Positions 6,612 through 12,882 of a stretch of 13,408 nt of DNA are shown here, piece after piece. The notes beneath the pieces are model-generated. The model worked only from the letters and a program-made list of their open reading frames with translations. It was not told where the DNA came from and did not search any database. Positions within the stretch are counted from its first letter, which is position 1. Each line of letters opens with the position of its first letter. Made by a program: the position numbers and the translations under genes. The DNA is from Flavobacteriales bacterium UBA2798 (GTDB taxonomy: Bacteria > Bacteroidota > Bacteroidia > Flavobacteriales_D > UBA2798), in assembly GCA_002351955.1 (NCBI GenBank), contig DEHO01000014.1:96958-110365 (forward strand), given 5' to 3'.

Positions 6612-7601
6612 ATGGATTCGAATTTTGTTGACTACGTAAAAATCTGCGGTCGTTCCGGAAAAGGCGGAGCAGGTTCTGCGCATTTCCACCGCGGAAAAGG
6701 AAATCCCACAGGAGGACCTGACGGTGGTGATGGTGGTCGCGGTGGTCATATTATTCTTCGTGGCAATGCACAGTTATGGACACTCATTCACCTGAAATAC
6801 CGTAAGCATGTAATTGCAGAAGAAGGTCAGAACGGAGGATCCAACCGAATGACAGGAAGAAGTGGTCGCGATGAAGTATTGGATGTTCCGCTTGGAACTG
6901 TTGCGCGTGATGCGGAAACGGGAGAGATATTGTTTGAGATCACCAAGGAAGGCGAAGAACGGATCCTCGTTCCCGGCGGTCGCGGTGGTTTGGGGAACGA
7001 CCATTTTAAAACATCAACCAATCAGGCTCCCAACTACGCACAACCCGGAGAACCCGGTCGCGAGGAATGGAAAATTCTTGAGTTGAAAGTACTTGCCGAT
7101 GTTGGACTGGTAGGATTTCCCAACGCAGGGAAATCGACTTTTCTCTCTGTAGTATCCGCTGCAAAACCGGAGATCGCCGATTATCCCTTTACTACCATGG
7201 TTCCCAATCTTGGTATTGTGCAGTACCGCGATTACCGCTCTTTCATTGTTGCCGATATTCCCGGAATTATTGAAGGTGCGCATCTGGGCAAAGGACTTGG
7301 ACACCGTTTCCTGCGTCACATCGAACGCAATTCCATATTGCTCTTCATGGTTCCTGCCGATGCTGCTGATATTAAAAAGGAATTCAAAATTCTGGAGAAC
7401 GAACTGAAAATGTTCAATCCTGAATTATTGCATAAAGACCGCATACTTGCAATTACCAAATGCGATATGCTCGATGAGCAGATGATGGAAGAAATGAAAC
7501 AGGAATTACCGAAAGGAGTAGAAACTGTATTTATTTCATCGGTAACAGGTTTCAATATTCAGGAACTCAAAGACAAACTCTGGCGTAAACTGAACAGCTG
7601 A
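6612..7601 (+). CDS. obgE: Obg family GTPase
   Basis: This essential GTPase binds the 50S ribosomal subunit and acts in ribosome assembly and growth control. The N-terminal glycine-rich Obg fold (residues ~2-158) is clear from NPTGGPDGGDGGRGGH and RGGLGNDHFKTSTNQAP. The G domain follows, with the P-loop GFPNAGKST at 168-176, the switch region DYPFTTMVPNLG, G3 DIPG at 215-218, G4 as TKCD at 282-285 (Thr replaces the usual Asn) and G5 ISSVTG near 307. The protein ends at 329, so the ~100-residue OCT domain of E. coli ObgE is absent, as in many Bacteroidota. No stop or shift suggests truncation. Its stop codon overlaps the start of the PAP2 gene (TGATG), implying coupled translation. The hairpin just upstream leaves no room for a promoter between it and the ATG. 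Confidence 0.97.
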   Translation: MDSNFVDYVKICGRSGKGGAGSAHFHRGKGNPTGGPDGGDGGRGGHIILRGNAQLWTLIHLKYRKHVIAEEGQNGGSNRMTGRSGRDEVLDVPLGTVARDAETGEILFEITKEGEERILVPGGRGGLGNDHFKTSTNQAPNYAQPGEPGREEWKILELKVLADVGLVGFPNAGKSTFLSVVSAAKPEIADYPFTTMVPNLGIVQYRDYRSFIVADIPGIIEGAHLGKGLGHRFLRHIERNSILLFMVPADAADIKKEFKILENELKMFNPELLHKDRILAITKCDMLDEQMMEEMKQELPKGVETVFISSVTGFNIQELKDKLWRKLNS

Positions 7602-8170
7602 TGGACAATCTTGAGTTGATCGATCGCTCTTTGTTTTTTCTGATCAACGGACATCATTCTCCGTTTTTCGATCAGTTGATGGAGCTGGTTTCGATGCGAC
7701 TCATCTGGATTCCTGCCTATGTTTTTCTTGCCTGGGCATTGTACCGTTTTTACGGAGTAAATGGATTGCTCATTGGTTTAGTATCTGCCGGTATTTTGAT
7801 TGCGCTTACGGATGCAGGCTCTAATTATCTGTTCAAACACAATGTGCAGCGTTACCGTCCCTGTCACAATACCGAAATTGCTCACCTTGTACATCTGGTA
7901 AACAACCATTGCGGAGGCATGTACGGATTTATTTCCTCGCATGCTGCCAATTTTTTTGGATTGGCTACTTTCTTTTCGTTTTTGTTAAAATCCCATTGGA
8001 GAAAATCGCCCTTCCTGTTCTTTTTTGCTGCAATTCTGGTTTCGTATTCGCGCATTTATCTGGGAGTACATTATCCTTCCGATATTGCAGTTGCCGCAAT
8101 TTGGGGTATATTGTGGGGATGGATCAGTTACCTGTTGTTTCAAAATCTGTATTCCAAAAAAATAAACTGA
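7601..8170 (+). CDS. PAP2-superfamily membrane phosphatase
   Basis: This integral membrane phosphatase is probably specific for lipid phosphates such as undecaprenyl diphosphate. The three PAP2 motifs are intact: K79-x6-R86-P87 (KHNVQRYRP), then SSHA at 112-115 with the catalytic H114 (Ser replaces the Gly of the common SGH), then S150-R151-x5-H157-x3-D161 (SRIYLGVHYPSD). About five or six hydrophobic segments surround them, in the usual family layout with the active site on the outer face. At 189 residues it has typical PAP2 length. The start overlaps the obgE stop by one base, and crcB starts 1 nt after its stop, so the three form one unit. Recycling of the carrier lipid for cell wall or glycan synthesis would fit the nearby murB and glycosyltransferase, but the substrate is inferred. 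Confidence 0.9.
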   Translation: MDNLELIDRSLFFLINGHHSPFFDQLMELVSMRLIWIPAYVFLAWALYRFYGVNGLLIGLVSAGILIALTDAGSNYLFKHNVQRYRPCHNTEIAHLVHLVNNHCGGMYGFISSHAANFFGLATFFSFLLKSHWRKSPFLFFFAAILVSYSRIYLGVHYPSDIAVAAIWGILWGWISYLLFQNLYSKKIN

Positions 8171-8171
8171 G

Positions 8172-8522
8172 ATGAACATCGTTTACGTTTTTCTGGGTGG
8201 AGGATTGGGTAGTGTAATGCGTTATCTCTTATCACTGGGTGTTCCTCAATTGGTAAACATGCGCTTTCCTGCAGCAACTTTTCTTGCCAATACCATTGCC
8301 TGTATCATTCTGGTGTTGGTTGCAACCTGGGCAAAAGGTAAATCGGCAGACGGAACCATGTTGTTTCTGGTAACCGGGTTTTGTGGCGGACTCAGTACGT
8401 TTTCTACGTTTAGTTTTGAGAATGTTCAATTGTTGCAGCAGGGGAATTACCTGGTTGCTAGTGCCAATATTGTACTGTCACTTATTGCAGGAATTGGTGT
8501 GATCTATCTGATGTGGAAGTGA
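8172..8522 (+). CDS. crcB: Fluoride channel CrcB/Fluc
   Basis: This small membrane channel exports fluoride and works as a dual-topology dimer. The 116 residues contain four hydrophobic helices. Diagnostic motifs are GGGLGSVMRYL (residues ~9-19), FPAATFLANTIA with the conserved polar Asn in TM2 (~36-47), and GFCGGLSTFSTFSFE (~72-86), which carries the TM3 break that holds Na+ and the phenylalanines lining the fluoride path. Only one copy is present, which suggests a homodimer. It is the last gene of the obgE operon, and its stop is 13 nt from the stop of the convergent glycosyltransferase gene. No fluoride riboswitch is visible, and the 1-nt gap to the gene before it leaves no room for one, so expression is probably constitutive with obgE. 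Confidence 0.94.
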   Translation: MNIVYVFLGGGLGSVMRYLLSLGVPQLVNMRFPAATFLANTIACIILVLVATWAKGKSADGTMLFLVTGFCGGLSTFSTFSFENVQLLQQGNYLVASANIVLSLIAGIGVIYLMWK

Positions 8523-8535
8523 TTTGTGCGGCGAT

Positions 8536-9663
8536 TTAAACAGCACCAAGCGCACGGTAAATTTTATTTAGTGTTTCACATTCTTTTTCCCAGGTAAGAT
8601 CAAGCGCTGCGGTTTTGGTGTTGTTGCGCATCGCTTCCATTTCTTTGGGATCATCCATCATTTTTTTAATGGCAGCTGCAATTGTTTTGGGATCGTGTGA
8701 AGAAACAATATGTCCGGTTTTGTAACCCAATGTGATGCGTTTTACTTCCGGTAAATCAGAAGCCAAAACGGGAATTCCTGCATGGATAAAGTCGAAGAGT
8801 TTGTTGGGCAGACTGAATTTGTAATTGAGGTTGCTGTCTTTATCGAGGGTAATTCCAATATCACTGTTGCGGGTGTATTGCATCAATTCGCTGTATTCCA
8901 TCCGCGGAAAAAACAGAATGCGATCCTGTAATTGCAATTGTTGCGATAATTTTTTCAGGTCCTCCACAACATCTCCATTGCCAATGATGAGCAGCAAACA
9001 GTTGCTGAGGTGTTCCATTGCCATTACCATTTCTTCATTGCCACGGTCGATGTTAATGCCTGCTCCCTGTATGATCAGAATGGTTTTGTCTTCGGGTAGG
9101 TGTAGTTCCTGCCTGCTTTTTTTTTCATTTCCCGTTTTGATGGATGGAATGTTGCGCACGACATGGATCGTTTTCCCGTATTTTTTGTGGTACATATCCG
9201 CAATGCTTTCGTTTACGGTTATGATGTGTTCCAGTTTTGGGAATATACGTTCTTCAATCCGCTCCCAGATGCGGCGGACACGCGGACGATTTACCAGTTC
9301 GGGGACTTCCGTAAAATATTCGTGGGTATCGTACACCAGAGGAATTCGTTTTAACCGCGAAGCCATTCTGCAGGCCAGTAAGGTGTCGAGATCGTTCGAA
9401 ACAATTATATCGGATTTGGAAAACAGAAGTCGGAAAAAAAGACGCAGATTAAAAAAAGCATAAAAGAATGCACCTTTTTCAAGCAGCAAGCGCATACGTA
9501 CCGTCTTGTAGGCTCTTGCTGGAAGTTCAGTGCTGTTTTTTCGCTTTCTTCCGATGAGCGTAACGGTATTTCCTTTTTCGCACAGGTAAGTACACACCTT
9601 ATGCACCCGTTGATCGGTGAGCAGATCGTTGGTGACTGCAACTGAAATGTGTTTGCCTGGCAT
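8536..9663 (-). CDS. GT4-type glycosyltransferase (GT-B fold)
   Basis: It transfers a sugar from an activated donor to an acceptor in glycan or glycolipid synthesis. Donor and acceptor cannot be told from the sequence. The N-terminal acceptor-side Rossmann half (residues ~5-180) contains LTDQRVHKVCTYLCEKGNTVTLIGR, IIVSNDLDTLLACRMA, YDTHEYFTEVPEL and HIITVNESIADMY. The C-terminal donor half starts near 190 (KTILIIQGAGINIDRG, LLLIIGNGDV) and includes KLFDFIHAGIPVLASDLPEV, the conserved donor-binding region. It has normal length (375 residues) and no transmembrane segment, so it is a cytosolic or membrane-peripheral enzyme. It is a single gene facing crcB and diverging from murB across 163 nt. 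A -7-like TATTTTCG ends 4 nt before its ATG. A long run of glycan genes is absent, so it is not part of a visible polysaccharide locus. Confidence 0.9.
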   Translation of the reverse strand: MPGKHISVAVTNDLLTDQRVHKVCTYLCEKGNTVTLIGRKRKNSTELPARAYKTVRMRLLLEKGAFFYAFFNLRLFFRLLFSKSDIIVSNDLDTLLACRMASRLKRIPLVYDTHEYFTEVPELVNRPRVRRIWERIEERIFPKLEHIITVNESIADMYHKKYGKTIHVVRNIPSIKTGNEKKSRQELHLPEDKTILIIQGAGINIDRGNEEMVMAMEHLSNCLLLIIGNGDVVEDLKKLSQQLQLQDRILFFPRMEYSELMQYTRNSDIGITLDKDSNLNYKFSLPNKLFDFIHAGIPVLASDLPEVKRITLGYKTGHIVSSHDPKTIAAAIKKMMDDPKEMEAMRNNTKTAALDLTWEKECETLNKIYRALGAV

Positions 9664-9667
9664 TCGA

Positions 9668-9675
9668 CGAAAATA
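9668..9675 (-). promoter_or_regulatory. Near-consensus -7 element of the glycosyltransferase
   Basis: Read on the - strand, TATTTTCG differs from TAnnTTTG at one base and ends 4 nt before the ATG, the same geometry as at hpt and murB. No -33 TTG is seen at the expected distance, so the call is tentative. Confidence 0.4.
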
Positions 9676-9814
9676 CGGTAAAAAGACTTTTGTAAGATTC
9701 GATTTCCTGTAACTGTGGGCGAATAAGGTCTGAAATCACGATTTGGTCTTCAGAAATCACTTTCCGCTGTTGAATACTATTTGCCGGGAGGGTATCAGCA
9801 GACTCCATTTCCGA

Positions 9815-9822
9815 TAGATTTG
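9815..9822 (+). promoter_or_regulatory. TAnnTTTG -7 element of murB
   Basis: TAGATTTG matches the Bacteroidota -7 consensus exactly and ends 4 nt before the murB ATG. A -33 TTG is not evident 19-22 nt upstream. The geometry implies a leaderless or nearly leaderless transcript. Confidence 0.6.
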
Positions 9823-9826
9823 CTGT

Positions 9827-10843
9827 ATGAATCTGCTGGAAAACATCTCCGTAAAGAGCTACAATACATTTGGTATTGATGTCAGCACCCGTTTTCTCAC
9901 CGAGGCCCATTCGGTGGATGATCTCAAGGAAATAATCGAAGACCGTCGCTTCGCTGCTGTTCCCATGATGATACTTGGTGGAGGAAGCAATGTGTTGTTT
10001 ACTGAGAATTATTTCGGTTTAATTGTTCTGAACCGACTTCATGGTATTTCGCTGGAGAGGGAAGATGAAAATCATTATTACGTAAAAGCAGGAGCCGGAG
10101 AAAACTGGCATGCGTTTGTGATGTGGTGTGTGGAAAGAAATTATGCAGGACTTGAAAATTTATCGCTGATTCCGGGATGTGTTGGAGCTTCTCCAATGCA
10201 GAATATCGGAGCATACGGTGTGGAAATGAAAGATCATTTTCATCATCTCGAAGCATTGAATACCGAAACACTGGAAACCGAGCGCTTCGAGTTTGGTGAT
10301 TGTCGTTTTGGTTACCGCGAAAGTGTTTTCAAACGGGAACTCAAAGGACAATACATCATCACCTCGGTAACTTTTCGTTTGGATAAGCAACCCAAGTTCC
10401 GAACCGATTATGGTGCAATTGCGCAGGAGTTGGAAGCGATGGGTGTTAAGGATCTTTCCATTCGTGCCGTTTCGGATGCTGTAATTCGTATTCGCCGAAG
10501 TAAATTACCTGATCCGCAGGTTTTAGGCAATGCCGGAAGTTTTTTCAAGAACCCGGAAATTACAGAAGAACAAAAAATACAATTACTCGCAATGCATCCT
10601 GATGCGGTTGTTTATCCGCTCGAGAATGGAAACTACAAAGCAGCGGCCGGATGGCTTATTGAAAAAGCTGGATGGAAAGGAAAGCGAATAGCCAATTACG
10701 GCGTTCATGAAAAACAGGCGCTGGTATTGGTCAATTACGGCGGAGCGCAGGGAAAAGAAATTTTCGATCTCTCTTCGCAAATTCTGGATGATGTGAAATC
10801 CCGGTTCGGTATTCAGCTGGAGCGGGAAGTCAATATCGTTTAG
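9827..10843 (+). CDS. murB: UDP-N-acetylenolpyruvoylglucosamine reductase (MurB, type I)
   Basis: This FAD enzyme uses NADPH to reduce UDP-GlcNAc-enolpyruvate to UDP-MurNAc, the second committed step of peptidoglycan synthesis, in the cytoplasm. The N-terminal FAD-binding part has KSYNTFGIDV (~9-18), MMILGGGSNVLF (~46-57) and GLENLSLIPGCVGASPMQ with QNIGAYGVE (~108-131). The type I signature FGYRESVFK (near 161-169) is present. The catalytic Ser is S238 in GNAGSFFKNP, and the C-terminal acid is E334 in LEREVNIV. At 338 residues it is full length for a type I enzyme. The start is supported by a -7 element 4 nt upstream and by the alignment of NISVKSYNTFG with the normal N terminus. It diverges from the glycosyltransferase. 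The 185 nt to accA contain no clear terminator. Confidence 0.97.
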   Translation: MNLLENISVKSYNTFGIDVSTRFLTEAHSVDDLKEIIEDRRFAAVPMMILGGGSNVLFTENYFGLIVLNRLHGISLEREDENHYYVKAGAGENWHAFVMWCVERNYAGLENLSLIPGCVGASPMQNIGAYGVEMKDHFHHLEALNTETLETERFEFGDCRFGYRESVFKRELKGQYIITSVTFRLDKQPKFRTDYGAIAQELEAMGVKDLSIRAVSDAVIRIRRSKLPDPQVLGNAGSFFKNPEITEEQKIQLLAMHPDAVVYPLENGNYKAAAGWLIEKAGWKGKRIANYGVHEKQALVLVNYGGAQGKEIFDLSSQILDDVKSRFGIQLEREVNIV

Positions 10844-11028
10844 ATCAGCATTTGCCTGCGAAAATTCACACTTCATTCAGGACTTGATTACCGTTTTGAG
10901 CAGGCAATATTTTTGTCTTGCTGTTCTGATTTGGCGTTAAGTCCATGTAAATAAGCGCATTAACAGCTTTATTTATCGGTGTTGCTAATTCTCATTTTTC
11001 GTAAATTGCGCCCCTAATCCAGAATGGA
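10844..11028 (+). promoter_or_regulatory. accA: murB-accA intergenic region with candidate accA promoters
   Basis: The best promoter is TTG at 10884-10886, then 21 nt, then TATTTTTG at 10908-10915, an exact TAnnTTTG match. It would give a leader of roughly 105 nt. A second, weaker candidate nearer the gene is TTG at 10982-10984, then 17 nt, then TAAATTG at 11002-11008, one base short of consensus. A weak bulged hairpin, AAATAAGC (10949-10956) with GCTTTATTT (10966-10974), lies between them in the putative leader. No reading frame or strong terminator is seen. Confidence 0.5.
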
Positions 11029-12183
11029 ATGGCCAATTACCTTGATTTTGAAAAGCCCATTGAAGATCTGATTCACCAGATCGAAGACGCGAAGAGCATT
11101 GCAGAGAAAACGAATGTTGATATGGGCAAGGCAATCAAAGACCTTGAAAAGAAATTGCAGCAAACACGTATCGATATTTTTGCGAACCTGAGTCCATGGC
11201 AACGTGTTCAGGCATCGCGTCATCCTGATCGTCCTTATTCGCTTGCTTACATCAACTACATCACCGATAATACTTTTCAGGAACTTCATGGTGATCGTAA
11301 TGTGCGCGACGATAAAGCGATTGTTGGCGGATTCGGTAAGATTGGTGGTAACGGACAAACCGTTATGTTTATCGGTCATCAGAAGGGAATTAATTTGAAG
11401 ATGCGTCAGTACCGTAATTTCGGTATGGCCAATCCTGAAGGATACCGTAAAGCTTTACGTTTGATGAAGCTTGCAGAAAAATTTGGTAAACCCATTGTAA
11501 CATTCATCGATACACCCGGAGCATATCCCGGATTGGAAGCAGAAGAACGTGGTCAGGGTGAAGCTATTGCCCGCAATATTTTTGAGATGATGCGACTGCG
11601 TGTACCTGTGATCTGTGTGATCCTTGGAGAAGGCGCATCGGGTGGTGCATTGGGAATTGGTGTAGGCGATCGTGTGCTTATGCTGGAGAATACCTGGTAT
11701 TCGGTGATCTCTCCCGAATCCTGTTCATCCATATTATTCCGCAGCTGGGAAAAGAAGGAGATTGCAGCAACAGCACTCAAACTTACTCCGCAGGATATGC
11801 TGAAGAACAAGTTGATCGATGGCATCATTAAAGAACCTGTTGGTGGGGCTCATACTGATCCGCTCGGCGCACATGAAATTGTGAAGCAGGAACTGATGCG
11901 TCAGCTTGCAGAGTTGAAAAAAATCAAAGCCGATAAACTGGTAAGCGAACGTATCGATAAATTCTGTGGCATGGGAGTCTTTATCGATGAAGATGCACCT
12001 GCCGGAAAACAGAAAGCGGAAAAGAAAACCGCCAAAAAAAACAGCCCGACCAAAAAGACAACACCTGCAAAAAAAGTATCCAAACCCGCAGCGAAAAAAG
12101 CAGTAGCCAAAAAACCTGCTGTAAAAAAATCAGCTCCCAAAAAGATTACTGCAAAGAAAACAGCAGTGAAGGGGAAGAAGTGA
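11029..12183 (+). CDS. accA: Acetyl-CoA carboxylase carboxyltransferase subunit alpha with lysine-rich tail
   Basis: AccA pairs with AccD to move carboxyl from biotinylated BCCP to acetyl-CoA, making malonyl-CoA for fatty-acid synthesis in the cytoplasm. Residues 1-~320 match the usual ~317-residue protein: helical N-terminal part (EKPIEDLIHQIEDAK), ELHGDRNVRDDKAIVGG, the GHQKG loop, FIDTPGAYPGLEAEERGQGE, and the oxyanion-hole region ILGEGASGGALGIGVGD. The extra C-terminal 58 residues (327-384) contain 24 Lys plus mainly Ala, Pro, Thr, Val and Ser. Only one acidic residue (E331) is present. They resemble histone H1/Hc1-type tails. The reading frame is continuous through the poly-A runs. ATG at 11029 was chosen because it gives the normal N terminus; an ATG five bases earlier is out of frame. 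accD is not nearby. Confidence 0.97.
   Translation: MANYLDFEKPIEDLIHQIEDAKSIAEKTNVDMGKAIKDLEKKLQQTRIDIFANLSPWQRVQASRHPDRPYSLAYINYITDNTFQELHGDRNVRDDKAIVGGFGKIGGNGQTVMFIGHQKGINLKMRQYRNFGMANPEGYRKALRLMKLAEKFGKPIVTFIDTPGAYPGLEAEERGQGEAIARNIFEMMRLRVPVICVILGEGASGGALGIGVGDRVLMLENTWYSVISPESCSSILFRSWEKKEIAATALKLTPQDMLKNKLIDGIIKEPVGGAHTDPLGAHEIVKQELMRQLAELKKIKADKLVSERIDKFCGMGVFIDEDAPAGKQKAEKKTAKKNSPTKKTTPAKKVSKPAAKKAVAKKPAVKKSAPKKITAKKTAVKGKK
12085..12159 (+). repeat. Five degenerate 15-nt repeats encoding xxxKK in the accA tail
   Basis: Within accA, five successive 15-nt units encode PAAKK, AVAKK, PAVKK, SAPKK and ITAKK (residues 353-377). The Lys-Lys codons fall at exact 15-nt intervals and the first three positions vary. 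This suggests expansion of a short unit followed by divergence under selection for composition. Confidence 0.8.
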
Positions 12184-12188
12184 TTTTG

Positions 12189-12230
12189 GTGAAGGGTGAA
12201 CAGTGAAAGGTGAGCAGTGATCTGTGAACA
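12189..12230 (+). repeat. Heptanucleotide tandem repeat GTGANNN x6
   Basis: Six consecutive 7-nt units start with GTGA and vary at the last three bases: GTGAAGG, GTGAACA, GTGAAAG, GTGAGCA, GTGATCT, GTGAACA. A degenerate seventh unit and another GTG follow. The array lies 5 nt after the accA stop, in the gap before a convergent gene. No terminator hairpin is seen here. Similar heptad arrays are common between genes in several bacterial groups, and no function is known to me. Confidence 0.75.
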
Positions 12231-12282
12231 GCGCTGAGTGTTTTTAGAAGGGTTGTTCAATTAGAGGTGAATAATTGGTGAT

Positions 12283-12681
12283 TTACATCAAACGCACTTT
12301 GTATTTCTCTGCCATTTTTTGCAATTGTTCATTGGGAATCTGATGAACATTTGTGTTGCCGTGGTAATTTTCTACAGTGACAATATGCAAGGCATAGCCA
12401 AATTCAGCAGCCATTTTGAAATAGGGTTCGAGTTCCCAATCGATGGTAAAGGTGTTGTGAACAAATACTTTTTCGATGCCGGATTGTAACGCGATTCGTG
12501 TATTTTCTTCGCATTGTTTGTAGGCGAGGTGATTTTGTTTGTGATCGAAGGAATAATCTCCTGTTTTTTCATCCGTAAAAAAATCATCCACCGAATAGCA
12601 GGGCCATTTCTCTTCGCTGAGAAGTTTCGCCAATGTTGTTTTACCGGCACCGGGGAGTCCGCGAAGGAGGATGAGGTTCAT
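12283..12681 (-). CDS. Small P-loop kinase, N4BP2-like/AAA_33 type
   Basis: This 132-residue ATP-binding protein has a Walker A motif GLPGAGKTT at residues 8-16 right at the N terminus, and YSVDDFF (29-35), which places an acidic pair where polynucleotide-kinase-like enzymes bind their substrate. The body resembles the PNK-like kinase domain of NEDD4-binding protein 2 and its bacterial and phage relatives, with YSFDHKQNHLAYKQCEENTRIAL, VFVHNTFTIDWELEPYF (in place of the IDNTN...WE..PY pattern), and a C-terminal VENYHGNTNVHQIPNEQL like the family's H.IP...L motif. It is a single-domain protein with no partner nuclease or phosphatase nearby. The substrate is unknown: RNA or DNA 5' ends or a small molecule are all possible. 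It converges with accA and diverges from the SDR gene. Confidence 0.8.
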   Translation of the reverse strand: MNLILLRGLPGAGKTTLAKLLSEEKWPCYSVDDFFTDEKTGDYSFDHKQNHLAYKQCEENTRIALQSGIEKVFVHNTFTIDWELEPYFKMAAEFGYALHIVTVENYHGNTNVHQIPNEQLQKMAEKYKVRLM

Positions 12682-12882
12682 GGGGTGTTTGGTTAATGTG
12701 AGAATGAGTGAATCCCGACGCTCCTTTTCGTCGGTCGGGATGATTCTCCCTTCTGTCGAATCATGTGGAAATGTTTTTAAGAGACAAAAATAGGTGTTTT
12801 TTTAAATAGAATTGGCTTTGCTGACTATTGTCATGTTTTTGAATTGAAGTTTGGATTAGTATTGTTAAATATTGAAAATCCT
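12682..12882. other. Intergenic region between divergent kinase and SDR genes
   Basis: This 201-nt gap contains the two-hairpin element (12700-12764) and then a very A/T-rich stretch leading to the SDR start. I see no exact TAnnTTTG element on either strand. The closest for the SDR is TAGTATTG (12857-12864, one mismatch) without a well-spaced -33 TTG. No small reading frame stands out. Confidence 0.5.
12700..12764. repeat. Two-hairpin palindromic intergenic element
   Basis: ATCCCGAC (12712-12719) pairs with GTCGGGAT (12734-12741), and ATGATTC (12740-12746) pairs with GAATCAT (12758-12764). Both stems are perfect and share two bases. The first hairpin has an alternative register, CCGACG (12715-12720) with CGTCGG (12729-12734). 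Outer GAGAAT (12700-12705) could also pair with ATTCTC (12743-12748). No T-tract follows. The arrangement resembles REP/BIME-like intergenic repeats more than a terminator. Confidence 0.6.

Noticed and set aside
8100..8172. A fluoride riboswitch upstream of crcB
   Set aside because: The gap to the preceding gene is 1 nt, and I see no crcB-motif-like pseudoknot inside the end of the PAP2 gene.
8523..8535. A terminator between the convergent crcB and glycosyltransferase genes
   Set aside because: Only 13 nt separate the stops and no inverted repeat with a T-tract is visible there.
10949..10974. A hairpin in the accA leader as a regulatory RNA element
   Set aside because: The stem is A/T-rich and bulged and no known motif is apparent. 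It is too weak to call without conservation data.
12007..12183. The AccA lysine tail as a frameshift or sequencing artefact in poly-A runs
   Set aside because: The frame keeps a consistent Lys/Ala/Pro pentad pattern across three separate A runs and ends cleanly, which a random frameshift would not produce. It still deserves a read-level check.
12189..12240. The heptad array as a CRISPR remnant
   Set aside because: The units are 7 nt with no spacers and no cas genes. It is a simple tandem repeat.
11901..12260. A 119-codon - strand frame opposite the accA tail, rich in Phe and Ala
   Set aside because: It is the reverse complement of the Lys/Ala tail. It would look like a membrane protein only because AAA/AAG reads as TTT/CTT.
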